From Limnochorda pilosa (lineage in GTDB: Bacteria > Bacillota > Limnochordia > Limnochordales > Limnochordaceae): DNA of 64,000 bases. Position numbers and translations under genes: made by a program. Positions 1-8,335 of the stretch are shown here, in pieces (the stretch's first letter is position 1; each line of letters opens with the position of its first letter). The notes under the pieces are model-generated. The model did no database searches, had not been told where the DNA came from, and worked only from the letters and a program-made list of their open reading frames with translations. The stretch lies in the NCBI RefSeq assembly GCF_001544015.1, contig NZ_AP014924.1:2418001-2482000 (forward strand), read 5' to 3'.

Positions 1-438
1 AACCCGGTCGCGCTCGCGCTTGCCGCGAAGATGAAGCACGGGCGTGACGAGAGCCCGTACCTGTGGTTCGAAGCGCTCCGGCGGCTGGCGCGCATGGCGC
101 TCGACGAGAGCCGCAAGCGCATCGTGCTCTCCTTCCTCGGAACCTACCTGCCGTTGGATCGCCGGGAGAAGGTACGGTATAATCGACTCGTGGAGGGATT
201 GCCGATGGGTGAGAAGCGCGCCGTTCAGGAGCTGACCAACCCTTGGGAACTCGATGGCGTTCGCACCACGTTGCTGCTCCTGGTTCGCCGTCGGTTCGGC
301 CCCATGCCGGACGAAGACAGGGTCCTAATCGAGTCGCTTGACCGGCCGCGTCTCGACGAGCTTGCCGTCGCAGTGGTCGAGGTGGACTCCTACGCGGCGT
401 GGCAGGCCCGGCTGAAGGAGCTCGCAGACCGAAGGTAG
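1..438 (+). CDS. Rpn-family nuclease/transposase-like protein, C-terminal part with DUF4351-like tail
   Basis: The reading frame is already open at base 1, so the gene starts before the window; about 145 residues are visible. The first part (AAKMKHGRDESPYLWFEALR, then a helical run ending LTNPWELDG) resembles the C-terminal half of Rpn/PD-(D/E)XK putative transposases. The last 65 residues (RRRFGPMPDEDR, then acidic helices) resemble the DUF4351 tail of that family. The family's known role is RecA-independent DNA breakage and recombination. The catalytic core must lie upstream and cannot be judged. A decayed paralogue with the same AAKMK...RFEALRR stretch lies at 16029-16215. The family call is by recognition only. 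Confidence 0.55.
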   Translation, partial: NPVALALAAKMKHGRDESPYLWFEALRRLARMALDESRKRIVLSFLGTYLPLDRREKVRYNRLVEGLPMGEKRAVQELTNPWELDGVRTTLLLLVRRRFGPMPDEDRVLIESLDRPRLDELAVAVVEVDSYAAWQARLKELADRR

Positions 439-483
439 GCAGAACTCATCGGGTCCGAAGCCAGCGCTCCGGCTCGCTCGTGG

Positions 484-821
484 TCATGGACGTCTTGGAG
501 GCCGGCCTCTTCGACTTCTGGTGGAGTCAGGACGCCCTCCGTCATCCCCACCGTCTCGCGCCTCGTTCCCCCTCAGCCTCTCCAGCTTCCCGACGGCCGC
601 CCGCTTCTGGGTGATGGAGACCTGCGTGTAGAGCTGGGTCGTCTCGGAGCTCGCACGCCCCGCGAGTTCCTGCAGGGTGCGGATGTCCGCCCCCTTCTCC
701 AGCAGCATGGTGAAGCACGTGGGGCGGAGGGCATGGGGCGTCACCCGGCGCCGGACGCTGGCCAGCTTCCCGATCTGAACCGGAAGCGGGCGCCCAGCTC
801 GTCCACGCTCATCTTCAGGGC
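484..821 (-). pseudogene. Tyrosine recombinase, C-terminal catalytic fragment
   Basis: The minus strand encodes MSVDELGARF, then after a one-base frame change IGKLASVRRRVTPHALRPTC, then LLEKGADIRTLQELAG and TQLYTQVS. This is the XerC/D-type catalytic domain: the HxxR box (HALR), a position where LGH is usual (LAGR here) and the catalytic Tyr (LYT). The N-terminal domain and first catalytic Arg are missing, and the fragment is joined in frame to a phosphodiesterase fragment at about 821. Related fragments lie at 17416-17736 and 21042-21184. I read it as dead because of the missing start and the frame change near 785. Confidence 0.7.
501..593. repeat. Direct repeat, copy 1 (recombinase 3' end)
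   Basis: About 92 bases here are nearly identical to 21042-21132, starting at a GGCCGGCC-like block and ending with CCAGCTTCCCGA. They cover the 3' end and downstream flank of the recombinase. A second CCAGCTTCCCGA lies at 762-773 inside the same gene. Confidence 0.75.
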
Positions 822-1067
822 CCAGATCCCGCCCGTCACCATCGACATCCACGCCGGCACACTGATGGGCGGGGTCGAGCTGGACATCGGCCCGTACACC
901 CCGGCCTCGACCAGGCGCTTGATGTTCGGCAGGTCGTCCAGCCAGCGGTCGAAGACGAGGTGGGGGTCGGCGCAGTCGAGGCCGAGGAGGAGTCGGTCAA
1001 CATGGCCGCGGCGCTCGGCCGGTCTGCGGCTGTTCTTCCGTCCGAGCTCGGGCATGTGGGTACGCAT
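822..1067 (-). pseudogene. Type I phosphodiesterase/nucleotide pyrophosphatase, N-terminal fragment (copy 1)
   Basis: Starting at the in-frame ATG at 1067, the minus strand reads MRTHMPELGRKNSRRPAE, then LLLGLDCADPHLVFDRW, LPNIKRLVEAGVYGPM and PPISVPAWMSMVTGG. This is the start of an alkaline-phosphatase-fold phosphodiesterase (the GLDCAD metal-site strand and the STPP...PAW stretch). Only about 80 residues survive; at about 822 the frame runs straight into a recombinase fragment. On its other side it is fused in frame to a toxin-like gene that has lost its stop codon. A second copy with a different internal deletion lies at 1909-2301. Confidence 0.7.
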
Positions 1068-1355
1068 CTCCGCATAGGCGGGGGACCCCGGAAGACGGGG
1101 GCCGATCGCCAGAACCTCAATTCCGTCCGGCATGCGTCTATAAACGAGCCTCATATCTAGCTCCAGGTGGGTTCTTAGGCCCGATTTCCACTTAAGGCTC
1201 TGGTAGACTCGCAGATTCTTCGCAAGGGTCTTTTGATGACCTTCCGCTGCGACAGCCTGCTTGAGAGCCTGCAACAAGCTTTGCATGAACTGATCCACAG
1301 CAACTTCATCACGAGGAACGTACGCCACTAGGGACGGTAGGTCCACTGAAAGCAC
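1068..1355 (-). pseudogene. RelE/ParE-fold toxin-like protein, stop codon lost
   Basis: About 96 residues from a GTG at 1355. The second half (LRVYQSLKWKSGLRTHLE, then MRLVYRRMPDGIEVLAIGPR) has the beta-hairpin pattern ...RLVYR...IEVLAIG of RelE/ParE toxins. The frame stays open upstream to a CTG at 1418, touching the end of the preceding gene, so the true start may lie there. At the 3' end the frame passes without a stop into the phosphodiesterase fragment, so the native C-terminus is lost or replaced. It lies directly downstream of the small gene at 1415-1744, as in a toxin-antitoxin operon. The family call is tentative. Confidence 0.45.
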
Positions 1356-1414
1356 CGCGTCATGGAGTTGTACAGGCTGTTCTGCAAGGAACCGTAGTAG
1401 ATCCTCCGGGGGCT

Positions 1415-1744
1415 TCAGTCAACACGCTTTGCTCCATAGAAGGCCTCGACGAACTCGCGAATGGAGTGCTTCGGCCCCCCATTACGTTCGCGAATGAAAG
1501 CAAGGGCATGATCCCACTCATCCTCATACTCGGCCATCAGGTCTTCCGCCTCGCCTGATGTAATCTTGCCGGTTTCAAGCAGTTGCTGAATGAGCTTCTT
1601 CCATTGTTCAGCCTGTTTCAGCGTCTGCTTGGCTTGTGCGTACTCCACGAGCAGCCGGATACGCGCTACCCCTTCACGGCCGTAGTCTTTCTCAAGCTGG
1701 GCAAACTCGGCAGCCATACCATCTCCTCCCTCCTTTGAGGGCAT
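1415..1744 (-). CDS. Small acidic helical protein, possible antitoxin or partner of the toxin-like gene
   Basis: A 109-residue protein, or 100 residues from the second ATG (MAAEFAQLEKDYG). It is mostly charged helix (LEKDYGREGVARIRLLVEYA, KQAEQWKKLIQQLLETGKIT) with an acidic middle (EAEDLMAEYEDEWDHALAF). I do not recognise the family. It precedes a RelE/ParE-like gene on the same strand with essentially no gap, the layout of a type II toxin-antitoxin pair, but no DNA-binding motif is visible. Its role as an antitoxin is inference from position alone. Confidence 0.5.
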   Translation of the reverse strand: MPSKEGGDGMAAEFAQLEKDYGREGVARIRLLVEYAQAKQTLKQAEQWKKLIQQLLETGKITSGEAEDLMAEYEDEWDHALAFIRERNGGPKHSIREFVEAFYGAKRVD

Positions 1745-1908
1745 TATACCTCCCCCCTTCCTGTATCAGCAAGTCTATGACCCGTAACCCACAATCGATA
1801 CGCGCCGCACGTGGTCGAAAGAGTGCGGGGCAGCCACACCTATCGTGCCCTCCCTCCCGCCCGCTCGCTTCTTCCAGTGCCGCCAGATCCGCCAGAGACA
1901 CCCTTGCC

Positions 1909-2301
1909 TCACGGCCGTAACGAAGCGCGCCTCACTCGCGAGGCTGTCGAAGGGGCACCGGTCGACCCGGAGGTCATGGCCCAGAGGGACCCGCTGGTCC
2001 GGTCCGTGCCGATCTCGACCATCATGAAGAAGTCCCACGGGCGGGTGCGCAGCAGGTGCCTGGCCACCCGGAAGCGTCGCACCGTCATCTCCCGGATCCG
2101 CTCCAGCAGGCGGCCCTTCTCCTCCGTGCGGTAGTCCGCCACCAGCCGCTGGATGTAGGGGAAGTCGTCCAGCCAGCGGTCGAAGACGAGGCGGGGGTCG
2201 GCGCAGTCGAGGTCGAGGAGAAGGAGGCGGTCAACCTGGCCGTGACGCTCGGCCGGCCTGCGGCTGTTCTTCCGTTCGAGCTCGGACATGTGGTTACTCA
2301 T
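1909..2301 (-). pseudogene. Type I phosphodiesterase, N-terminal fragment (copy 2)
   Basis: Reads MSNHMSELERKNSRRPAERH, then LLLLDLDCADPRLVFDRWLD, YIQRLVADYR and later RTRPWDFFMMVEIGTDR. The first 50 residues match copy 1 at 822-1067. The later WDFFMMVEIGTDR stretch belongs further into the same phosphodiesterase family, so the middle has been removed. The end (SGSLWAMTSGSTGAP...) looks out of frame. Bases about 2164-2301 and 927-1067 are close direct repeats. Confidence 0.65.
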
Positions 2302-2379
2302 CTCACCCCGGGGCTTTGCCGGCTTGCACCTCGATCATGCCAACAAGGCGGTGCGCACGTGCCTGCGCCATCCGGGGCC

Positions 2380-4452
2380 CTACTCTACATCGACGGCACA
2401 GCGGAAGCCGACAGTGGCGCAGCGATCCATGCCAGGCCACATGAGCAGGAACTTGGCTGAGAAGGAGCTCGGCTGGGGGCCGCCGTCCGCGTACCATTCG
2501 GATCCGCAGGCGCGGTGGTAGGACCCACCCTTCACGATACAGAACCTCGTTCGGCCGTTGGTGCGTTCACTCTCGGTCCATTCCCATACGTTACCGCACA
2601 TGTCATAACAACCGACCCAAGACCGGCCCGAATGGGCGAAGACCCCGGTGGTCGTGGCTCCCCCAGCGTTGCATGCACCGGTGATCATTCTGTCTCCCCA
2701 TGGGTAGCTCCACCCCTCGGGCCCCTGGGCCGCCCACTGCCACTCCTCTTCTGTAGGCAGCCGTTTGCCCGCCCATCGGGCGTACGCGCGCGCATCCTCA
2801 AGGGATACATAGACTACGGGATGGTCTTCCTCGCCCTCGGCAGGCTTACCGTTCACCCAATGCTTCAGATGATTCTCCGCGAACCGCGGCCTGTAGCCCG
2901 TGCTCTCGAGGAAGCGGGCGTACTGCACGTTAGTGACGGGGGTCGCGTCGAGTGCGTATGGGCGCAGCACGACATGTTTCGTCAGAGTTGTCATCCTGTG
3001 CAGCCCGCCGGTTCGTTCGATGATGTCGCCCAGGTCCAGGGGCGATTGGCCGGCGATCTCGTAGAAGCCGCACTCTCGGAGCCTGAAGCTCACCTTGAGG
3101 TCGACCTCGCCTCCCGGTACGAACAGCATCCCGTCCGGCAGCTCAGTGCGGCTGTACCGGCGGGTCGGACGAACCGGTAGCAGATGTTCATGCCGAGGAC
3201 ACGGTTCCGGCGAGAAGTTGGCCCGGGCGTGGACCGTTGCCTGGCCTGCCAGGAATCGCTGGAACCCATCTCCCAGGACCTCAGGAGCTGCAGCCATGAG
3301 GCAACCGACCCCGCGAGGTCCGATCCTGCCTGAGAGCGTGACAATGGAGCCAGTCACGTTCATGGCTGCGGGGCGACCTTCGATGAGATCGAAGTAATGA
3401 ACGGCGCCAGAGGCTCGGGGGACATCCAGGAGGGGGCCTTCCACCGTTGCGTCCCTCCCATTGACCAGGGTCCACAAGCGAACGTCCTGTCCTTCCCAAA
3501 GGCTAGCATAGACGCCGGGCTGTCGGGTGTCGACCAGAGGCGTCCAGCCCTCGCCGGAGAACAGATCGGCCCAACGCCTCAAGATCGGCAGCACCGCCCT
3601 GAGGATGGACCGAGACCTGTCCGACCAGCCCACCCAGCTCCCAAACACGTTGTCCCAGATGAGTACACCGGCGCCGTTCATCCAGGCCGTATCGATCTCG
3701 GATGTCGGATCCGTCTTCCAGCGCGATGTCAGGTGCTGCATGTGCCTACGCTCCAGCCACTTGTGCGACAGGACTCCAGGTACCGCACTGACCTCGAACC
3801 GTTGGGCCCAGGAGATGTGGTGCGTCGTCAAGCGCTCCACAGGCGGTGTGTTCTCTGGGATCATGGCGATGCCCTGACGAACGCCGTCCAGTCTCCGACG
3901 CAGGTCGGGTGCCCCTTGCGACAGCGTGTCGAGGAAGACGCCATCAACCTCGAGGATCTTCACCAGCTCGGCGAGTACCTCGAAGTCAGAGCGCTCGTCC
4001 CGTCGAGTCGATCGATCCCATCTCAGGTAGGGGATGAAGACGCTGACTCCTCGCTTATGGAAGGAGCGTATGAGTTCTCGTGCGCCCTCAAGACCTCCGG
4101 GCATGTCGTACCAGAAATCGAACTGGCTCCGGTGATCAAAACCAAGCTGCGGGTATCCGTTCCACAGTAGGACGCTGTCGTAGCCTCCGTACCTATCGCC
4201 GCCTTCCTGCAGCAGTGCATCCACTCTGTATGTGCCCGCTTCGGGGTCCCAGAGCGCACTGTCCCATGGGATGAGGAAGTAGCACGAGACTGCGGAGGCT
4301 GTCCACGCGAAGGCGGGATGCCGGTACGACTCATCCGAGAACCGCAAGAGATGCCTTGTCGCCTGTCGCCATGCGTTCAACTGCTCTCGCCACGAGGACC
4401 ATTCGGAGGGATCGGCAGGCGCCTGGATGATGCTCCGCATGAAAACCGCCAC
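2380..4452 (-). CDS. Glycosidase-like barrel fused to an FGE-sulfatase (SUMF1/EgtB-like) domain
   Basis: 690 residues from a GTG preceded by AAGGA, 6 bases after the DUF4387 gene, so the last gene of the operon. Residues 1-380 look like an alpha-amylase/GHL-type TIM barrel (FDHRSQFDFWYDMPGG, RSFHKRGVSVFIPYLRWD, EVDGVFLDTLS). Residues 442-690 are an FGE-sulfatase/C-lectin-type domain: MLFVPGGE, TPVTNVQYARF, GKRLPTEEEWQWAA, CYDMCGNVWEW, IVKGGSY, VGFRCA. True formylglycine-generating enzymes carry two cysteines spaced C-x4-C after GGSY; here GGSYHRAC leaves only one, so sulfatase activation is unlikely and a binding or structural role is more probable. No signal peptide is seen, so it should be cytoplasmic. 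Confidence 0.75.
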   Translation of the reverse strand: MAVFMRSIIQAPADPSEWSSWREQLNAWRQATRHLLRFSDESYRHPAFAWTASAVSCYFLIPWDSALWDPEAGTYRVDALLQEGGDRYGGYDSVLLWNGYPQLGFDHRSQFDFWYDMPGGLEGARELIRSFHKRGVSVFIPYLRWDRSTRRDERSDFEVLAELVKILEVDGVFLDTLSQGAPDLRRRLDGVRQGIAMIPENTPPVERLTTHHISWAQRFEVSAVPGVLSHKWLERRHMQHLTSRWKTDPTSEIDTAWMNGAGVLIWDNVFGSWVGWSDRSRSILRAVLPILRRWADLFSGEGWTPLVDTRQPGVYASLWEGQDVRLWTLVNGRDATVEGPLLDVPRASGAVHYFDLIEGRPAAMNVTGSIVTLSGRIGPRGVGCLMAAAPEVLGDGFQRFLAGQATVHARANFSPEPCPRHEHLLPVRPTRRYSRTELPDGMLFVPGGEVDLKVSFRLRECGFYEIAGQSPLDLGDIIERTGGLHRMTTLTKHVVLRPYALDATPVTNVQYARFLESTGYRPRFAENHLKHWVNGKPAEGEEDHPVVYVSLEDARAYARWAGKRLPTEEEWQWAAQGPEGWSYPWGDRMITGACNAGGATTTGVFAHSGRSWVGCYDMCGNVWEWTESERTNGRTRFCIVKGGSYHRACGSEWYADGGPQPSSFSAKFLLMWPGMDRCATVGFRCAVDVE

Positions 4453-4458
4453 CGTCCT

Positions 4459-4767
4459 TCAGGGAATGTCGAGCTCGAGCATGGGCACGTGCTGTTGGGC
4501 ACCGTAGAGGTCAGCGCTATCGAACTCATCGGAAGCCAAGGGCTTGAGAAAGGATGCCTTCGCCGCCAGACACAGGTCCACGAACCAGACGCCCAGGACG
4601 CTACTGGGCGGTACACGGTAGAGAGCCGCGATGTTCTCCCGCGTCAGGACCCCGGACGTCTTCGCGCGTTCGAAGGCAGCCTCGTCGGTGAAGATCACAT
4701 CGACGGTGGTGATGAACGGTGACGCATTCTTGCTACGGATGATCCGGGCCAGTTCCGTGAGTTTCAC
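4459..4767 (-). CDS. DUF4387 family protein
   Basis: A 102-residue protein (MKLTELARIIRSKNASPF, then TVDVIFTDEAAFERAK, IAALYRVPP, GVWFVDLCLAAKASF) that I recognise as DUF4387. This small domain is usually encoded next to, or fused to, DUF1446/AtuA-like proteins, and here it follows that gene by 37 bases. Its biochemical role is unknown; the constant pairing suggests a subunit of the same complex. Confidence 0.8.
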   Translation of the reverse strand: MKLTELARIIRSKNASPFITTVDVIFTDEAAFERAKTSGVLTRENIAALYRVPPSSVLGVWFVDLCLAAKASFLKPLASDEFDSADLYGAQQHVPMLELDIP

Positions 4768-4804
4768 ACTGAGCCACTCCTCATAGCAGTTTGCAGCACT
4801 CGTC

Positions 4805-6208
4805 TCATCGGTTTATCACCCTGATCTCGGTCTGAAAGGGCTCTCCTGGATCCTCTAGCGGCAGGGCGTGCCAGATGCTGAACTGATAGACCTCCCCCAC
4901 GGGGATGGCTCTGCCCGGCGAGAAGGGGATGGCCAGATTGCCGGCCGTGGAGAGCCGTCCCGGGAACCCGTGGTGGGCGAGGAATGAACTGGCGAAGGAG
5001 CAGATGCTGTCGGCTCTCTCCTGGTCGCTGCTGACCGCATCCAGCAACAGGCAGATCTCGTGAGGCTCGCCTCCCGTCACAGGCTCGGACGGGCCCAGCA
5101 CGCCGTTCCTGCCGTAGGTTCGGATGCTGAAATGGTAGGCCTGCTCCCCGAGGAATGCGAAGTACTCCCGGACGGCGTCGTAGCAATCGCGGACGATCTG
5201 TTCGGAAGCGGCGATGAACCGGGGATCCCGCACACCCGCGATGCTGATGGAGCGGAAGCCGACCCGCCGAACCCCTTCCAGCTTTACCCGGTACTCGTCG
5301 GCCTCGATCCACCGGGCGCCCGCAACCCGGACTCTCCGGTCCGTCACCTGCTCGTAGCGGGCGCTCGACACGTCCAGCACCCCCCCGGGGTTGGCCTCGC
5401 GGGTGGGGTCTGGGCGCTCGTAGAAGGCATGGAGGGCCACGCTGGCCGGCGTGCAGCGCCGGGCCTCGTTGACCGGGACCACTTCGAAGTGGTCCCTCCG
5501 GAGAAAGCCCAAGAGACCGTCGTTGCCGCTGCCGGGATCGGCTGCGAGGGCGCCGTCCTCCATCACCTTGCCGAAGTGCATGCTGAGCGCCCGGGGGAAC
5601 CCGTAACGCAAGGGGAGCGCTGCGTAGAGCCCGATGTCCAGCGCCCGCCCCGTGATGATGCCGTCGAGGTTGGGATGCTCCTCCAGGAGTCGCACCAAGA
5701 CCTCGGGCCCCACCTGCGCTACGATGCGTGTACTAGCCTTGACCGTGCCGGCATCCAGCCGCTCAGGGAAGCGGTCGACCGGGACCAGGCGGGGCATCTC
5801 CACACCCGCCTGAAGGCGTTCGAGGAGCCATCCCTGGTCCACGTCGCTCCACACCACGCCGATGGTGAGGGACCAGCCGTGCAGCCTCGCTGACTCTTCG
5901 AGGAGTTCAAGGGCCAGCTCCACATGGGGATTCGCCCCAGCCCCGCCCACCGAGCAGATGAACGGGATCTTCGCCTGCCGGGCCGCGCCGACGATCAGCT
6001 CCAGGTCCCGCTGCAGGGCCTGCCGGGCCATCACCGGCTTACCGCTGCCCAGGTAGTAGGGCCCCGCGTCGGTGGTGGTCCCCTGGGCCACGATGACGTG
6101 CAGCCCGTACTCCAGCGCCTTCTGGAGGGACACCGCATCCACCCCGTGGCCCAGGAAGGACGTAGCCGAGTAGATTCGGAGCTCTTGGACGTTCTCCACC
6201 GGTCTCAC
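4805..6208 (-). CDS. AtuA-like (DUF1446) protein
   Basis: 467 residues from the GTG at 6208, chosen because its GTGA overlaps the stop of the preceding gene and GGGGGGAAGG lies just upstream; the frame is open further upstream but that stretch is not protein-like. Recognisable blocks are LRIYSATSFLGHGVDAV, DAGPYYLGSGKP, SVGGAGANPH, GIITGRALDIGLYAALPL, SMHFGKVMEDGALAADPG and IRTYGRNGVLG. The family is named after AtuA of acyclic terpene utilisation in Pseudomonas, but most members have no proven reaction. With DUF4387 downstream it probably forms a two-part enzyme acting on the product released by the glycohydrolases. Cytoplasmic. Confidence 0.8.
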   Translation of the reverse strand: MRPVENVQELRIYSATSFLGHGVDAVSLQKALEYGLHVIVAQGTTTDAGPYYLGSGKPVMARQALQRDLELIVGAARQAKIPFICSVGGAGANPHVELALELLEESARLHGWSLTIGVVWSDVDQGWLLERLQAGVEMPRLVPVDRFPERLDAGTVKASTRIVAQVGPEVLVRLLEEHPNLDGIITGRALDIGLYAALPLRYGFPRALSMHFGKVMEDGALAADPGSGNDGLLGFLRRDHFEVVPVNEARRCTPASVALHAFYERPDPTREANPGGVLDVSSARYEQVTDRRVRVAGARWIEADEYRVKLEGVRRVGFRSISIAGVRDPRFIAASEQIVRDCYDAVREYFAFLGEQAYHFSIRTYGRNGVLGPSEPVTGGEPHEICLLLDAVSSDQERADSICSFASSFLAHHGFPGRLSTAGNLAIPFSPGRAIPVGEVYQFSIWHALPLEDPGEPFQTEIRVINR

Positions 6209-7221
6209 CCTTCCCCCCGCTCTTTCTGCCAGGACCTCCCGGCCAGGCTGACCAGCTGCCGGGCGATCTCCGAGACTCGCATCCCGCGGGTGGCATGGAT
6301 GCAGACGCCCTTCACCGTGTCGATCTTGGCGAGCCACTCCTGGGGGATCGCCTGGACACCCTGGAACGCCCCCGAGATGGCGCCTGCGATGGCCCCGATG
6401 GTGTCCGCGTCCCGTCCCAGGTTGGCGGCCCCCAGCACCGAGGGCACGTACTGGCACCGGGAGCTGGCGACCAGGCCGAACGCGAGGGCTGTTGCCTCGG
6501 GGGCCATGTCCGCCCACACGTAGTACGGAATGGTGGCCTCCTGGTAGAGCTCCTCGAGCGCCTCAAAGGGATCCGAGTACCTGCGGCCGATCGCGACCGC
6601 CCGCTGGATGGCCCGGAAGGACCACGAGTCCTGGGGAATGGCCGCCAGGGCCGCATCGATGACCGCATCGGAATCGTCAGCCACCATGGCCTCCGCCACC
6701 GCCGCGGCGACGGCCTGGGCGCAGTAGATGCCGTCCCGGTGGTGACTCACGCTGGCATCGATGGCCGCCAGTTTCGCTGCCTCAATGGGCGATCCGGCAC
6801 AGGCCACGCCCACAGGGGCGATCCGCATCGCCGCGCCGTCACTCCACATCTCATAGTTGTACCGTCCCGTCGCCGGCGCGCTCAGGCCGCGCCGGAGGTT
6901 CACCACCGCGCAGACCTCGCTGAAGCCGCCCTTCTGGAACTCCTGCTGGTGGATCAGGGTCTGGGTCCACTCCCGGGCCACGTCCTCCGGCCGCACATCC
7001 TTGCCATACTTGAGCAGGATCTGGGCGGTCAACATCGCGTACTCGGTATCGTCGGTGCCGGCCGGGTCGTCGGTCAGGAAGCCTGTGATCCGCCCGTGGG
7101 TCGCCCGGATGGTGGCCGGGTCGCTCCCTTCCGTGGATGCCCCCAAGGCGTCCGCCACAGCCAGCCCCGCCAGGGCCCCGTACCCGTGCTGGAAAAGGTC
7201 CGTCCGCTCACTCGCAGCCAT
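6205..7221 (-). CDS. ADP-ribosylglycohydrolase family protein (paralogue 1)
   Basis: 338 residues, the normal length for the DraG/ARH fold. The N-terminal metal/substrate loop reads GLAVADALGAS (the usual Gly before Asp is Ala), followed by PAGTDDTEYAM. The second metal site near the C-terminus is intact: GAANLGRDADTIGAI. Family members hydrolyse N- or O-glycosidic bonds to ribose with two Mg ions. The gene overlaps the AtuA-like gene by 4 bases and follows paralogue 2 by 18 bases, so it is firmly in the operon. In an ABC-importer operon the substrate is more likely an imported ribosyl-type glycoside than modified protein, which is inference. Confidence 0.88.
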   Translation of the reverse strand: MAASERTDLFQHGYGALAGLAVADALGASTEGSDPATIRATHGRITGFLTDDPAGTDDTEYAMLTAQILLKYGKDVRPEDVAREWTQTLIHQQEFQKGGFSEVCAVVNLRRGLSAPATGRYNYEMWSDGAAMRIAPVGVACAGSPIEAAKLAAIDASVSHHRDGIYCAQAVAAAVAEAMVADDSDAVIDAALAAIPQDSWSFRAIQRAVAIGRRYSDPFEALEELYQEATIPYYVWADMAPEATALAFGLVASSRCQYVPSVLGAANLGRDADTIGAIAGAISGAFQGVQAIPQEWLAKIDTVKGVCIHATRGMRVSEIARQLVSLAGRSWQKERGEG

Positions 7222-7239
7222 GCTCCCTCAGCCCCTCCT

Positions 7240-8322
7240 TCAGTCCTGCCTGCGGGCCAACCCGGCCAGTTCCGTGGCGACATCCTTCACCGAAACACCT
7301 GCCATCTGAGGCAGGCAAATCCCCTTGCACCGATCGGTCGAACCCAACCAGCTGGCGGGGATGGTCGAAGCCCCGTAGACGACCCCGTACAGGGCGCCTA
7401 CCCAGGCGGGCATCGACTCGGCGGCGCGGTGGAACGCGTTGGCGATCAGCAGCGCTTCCTGCACCGAACCGAGTTCCATGGACAGGAGGGCCAACGCCAG
7501 GGCTACGGTCTCGGGCGCCACGTTCGGATAGTTGTAGATGCGGCTCAAGAACTGATCATGGAGAATCACGAGCGCGTCGGCCGGGCTGGTTCCCCGGGGG
7601 ACCAGTTCCAGCGCTCGGGCGGTGTTGTACGCAAGCCATGATCCCTCGGGCATGAAGCGCCGCGCAGCCTCGATCATGCGGGGAATCTCCGCTCCCGACA
7701 CCCCCTCCGCCAGAGCAGCGGCCATCGCCTGGGCCGCCCATACGCCGTCTTCGGCCGACGTCACCGAGGCGTCCCGCTCGGCCACGGTGGTAGCGGTCGC
7801 CGGATCCCCCGGATGGACCAGGCCAATGGGCACCGCCCGGCGCACAGCGCCGTCGTCGTAGTGGTGGGGGTTGTCGTTCCCCGTGGTGGGAGGCAGGAGA
7901 CCCCGCTTGAAGTTCTCGATGGCAGCCCGCTCGCTCACGCCAGACCGGACCGACGTCTCCCGGACAACGACCTCCTCTTGCCAGGCTTGCTGGTACTGCT
8001 GAGCCGTGGGGGTGGATCCGTACCGGAGCAGGATCTGGGCACTGAAGAGGGCCCACTCGGTGTCGTCGGTGGGGCAGACGTCGAGGACGCGCGGGTTCCG
8101 TGCGATGGTGTAGGGCATCTGGGTGACGATCACGTTGTGTTGATCGCCCACCTCGGTCCAAATCCGGAGCCGGGCTCGGCTCTTGGGTCGCCCGAGGAGG
8201 GTCCGGTGGTACATGGCCGGAAACCCGAGGGCATCTCCCAAGGCGAGACCGGCCAGGCTACCGTAGATGCGGTCGAAGAGATCAGGCTGCGTTCCCACTC
8301 CGTTCAGCTCCTCCCGTAACAC
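7240..8322 (-). CDS. ADP-ribosylglycohydrolase family protein (paralogue 2), C-terminal metal motif lost
   Basis: 360 residues. The N-terminal half keeps the fold and the first metal motif (AGLALGDALGFPAMYHR, CPTDDTEWALFSAQILLRYG) but has an insertion of about 25 residues between them compared with its neighbours. Where the paralogues have NxGRDADTI, this one reads NAFHRAAESMPAW (residues 295-307), with both metal-binding aspartates gone. The rest of the C-terminal helix (VGALYGVVYGAS) aligns normally, so this is substitution rather than truncation. It may be a non-catalytic partner or may use different chemistry. It lies 13 bases after paralogue 3. Confidence 0.85.
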   Translation of the reverse strand: MLREELNGVGTQPDLFDRIYGSLAGLALGDALGFPAMYHRTLLGRPKSRARLRIWTEVGDQHNVIVTQMPYTIARNPRVLDVCPTDDTEWALFSAQILLRYGSTPTAQQYQQAWQEEVVVRETSVRSGVSERAAIENFKRGLLPPTTGNDNPHHYDDGAVRRAVPIGLVHPGDPATATTVAERDASVTSAEDGVWAAQAMAAALAEGVSGAEIPRMIEAARRFMPEGSWLAYNTARALELVPRGTSPADALVILHDQFLSRIYNYPNVAPETVALALALLSMELGSVQEALLIANAFHRAAESMPAWVGALYGVVYGASTIPASWLGSTDRCKGICLPQMAGVSVKDVATELAGLARRQD

Positions 8323-8335
8323 GTCGCAAGAACCT

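Noticed and set aside
2380-4452. Annotation as a genuine formylglycine-generating enzyme for sulfatases.
   Set aside because: The catalytic cysteine pair after GGSY is missing, no sulfatase gene is nearby and there is no signal peptide.
4805-6517. N-terminal extension of the AtuA-like frame upstream of 6208.
   Set aside because: The extra residues are Gly/Arg/Pro-rich, overlap the well-supported glycohydrolase gene, and lack a ribosome-binding site; the GTGA overlap at 6205-6208 gives a better start.
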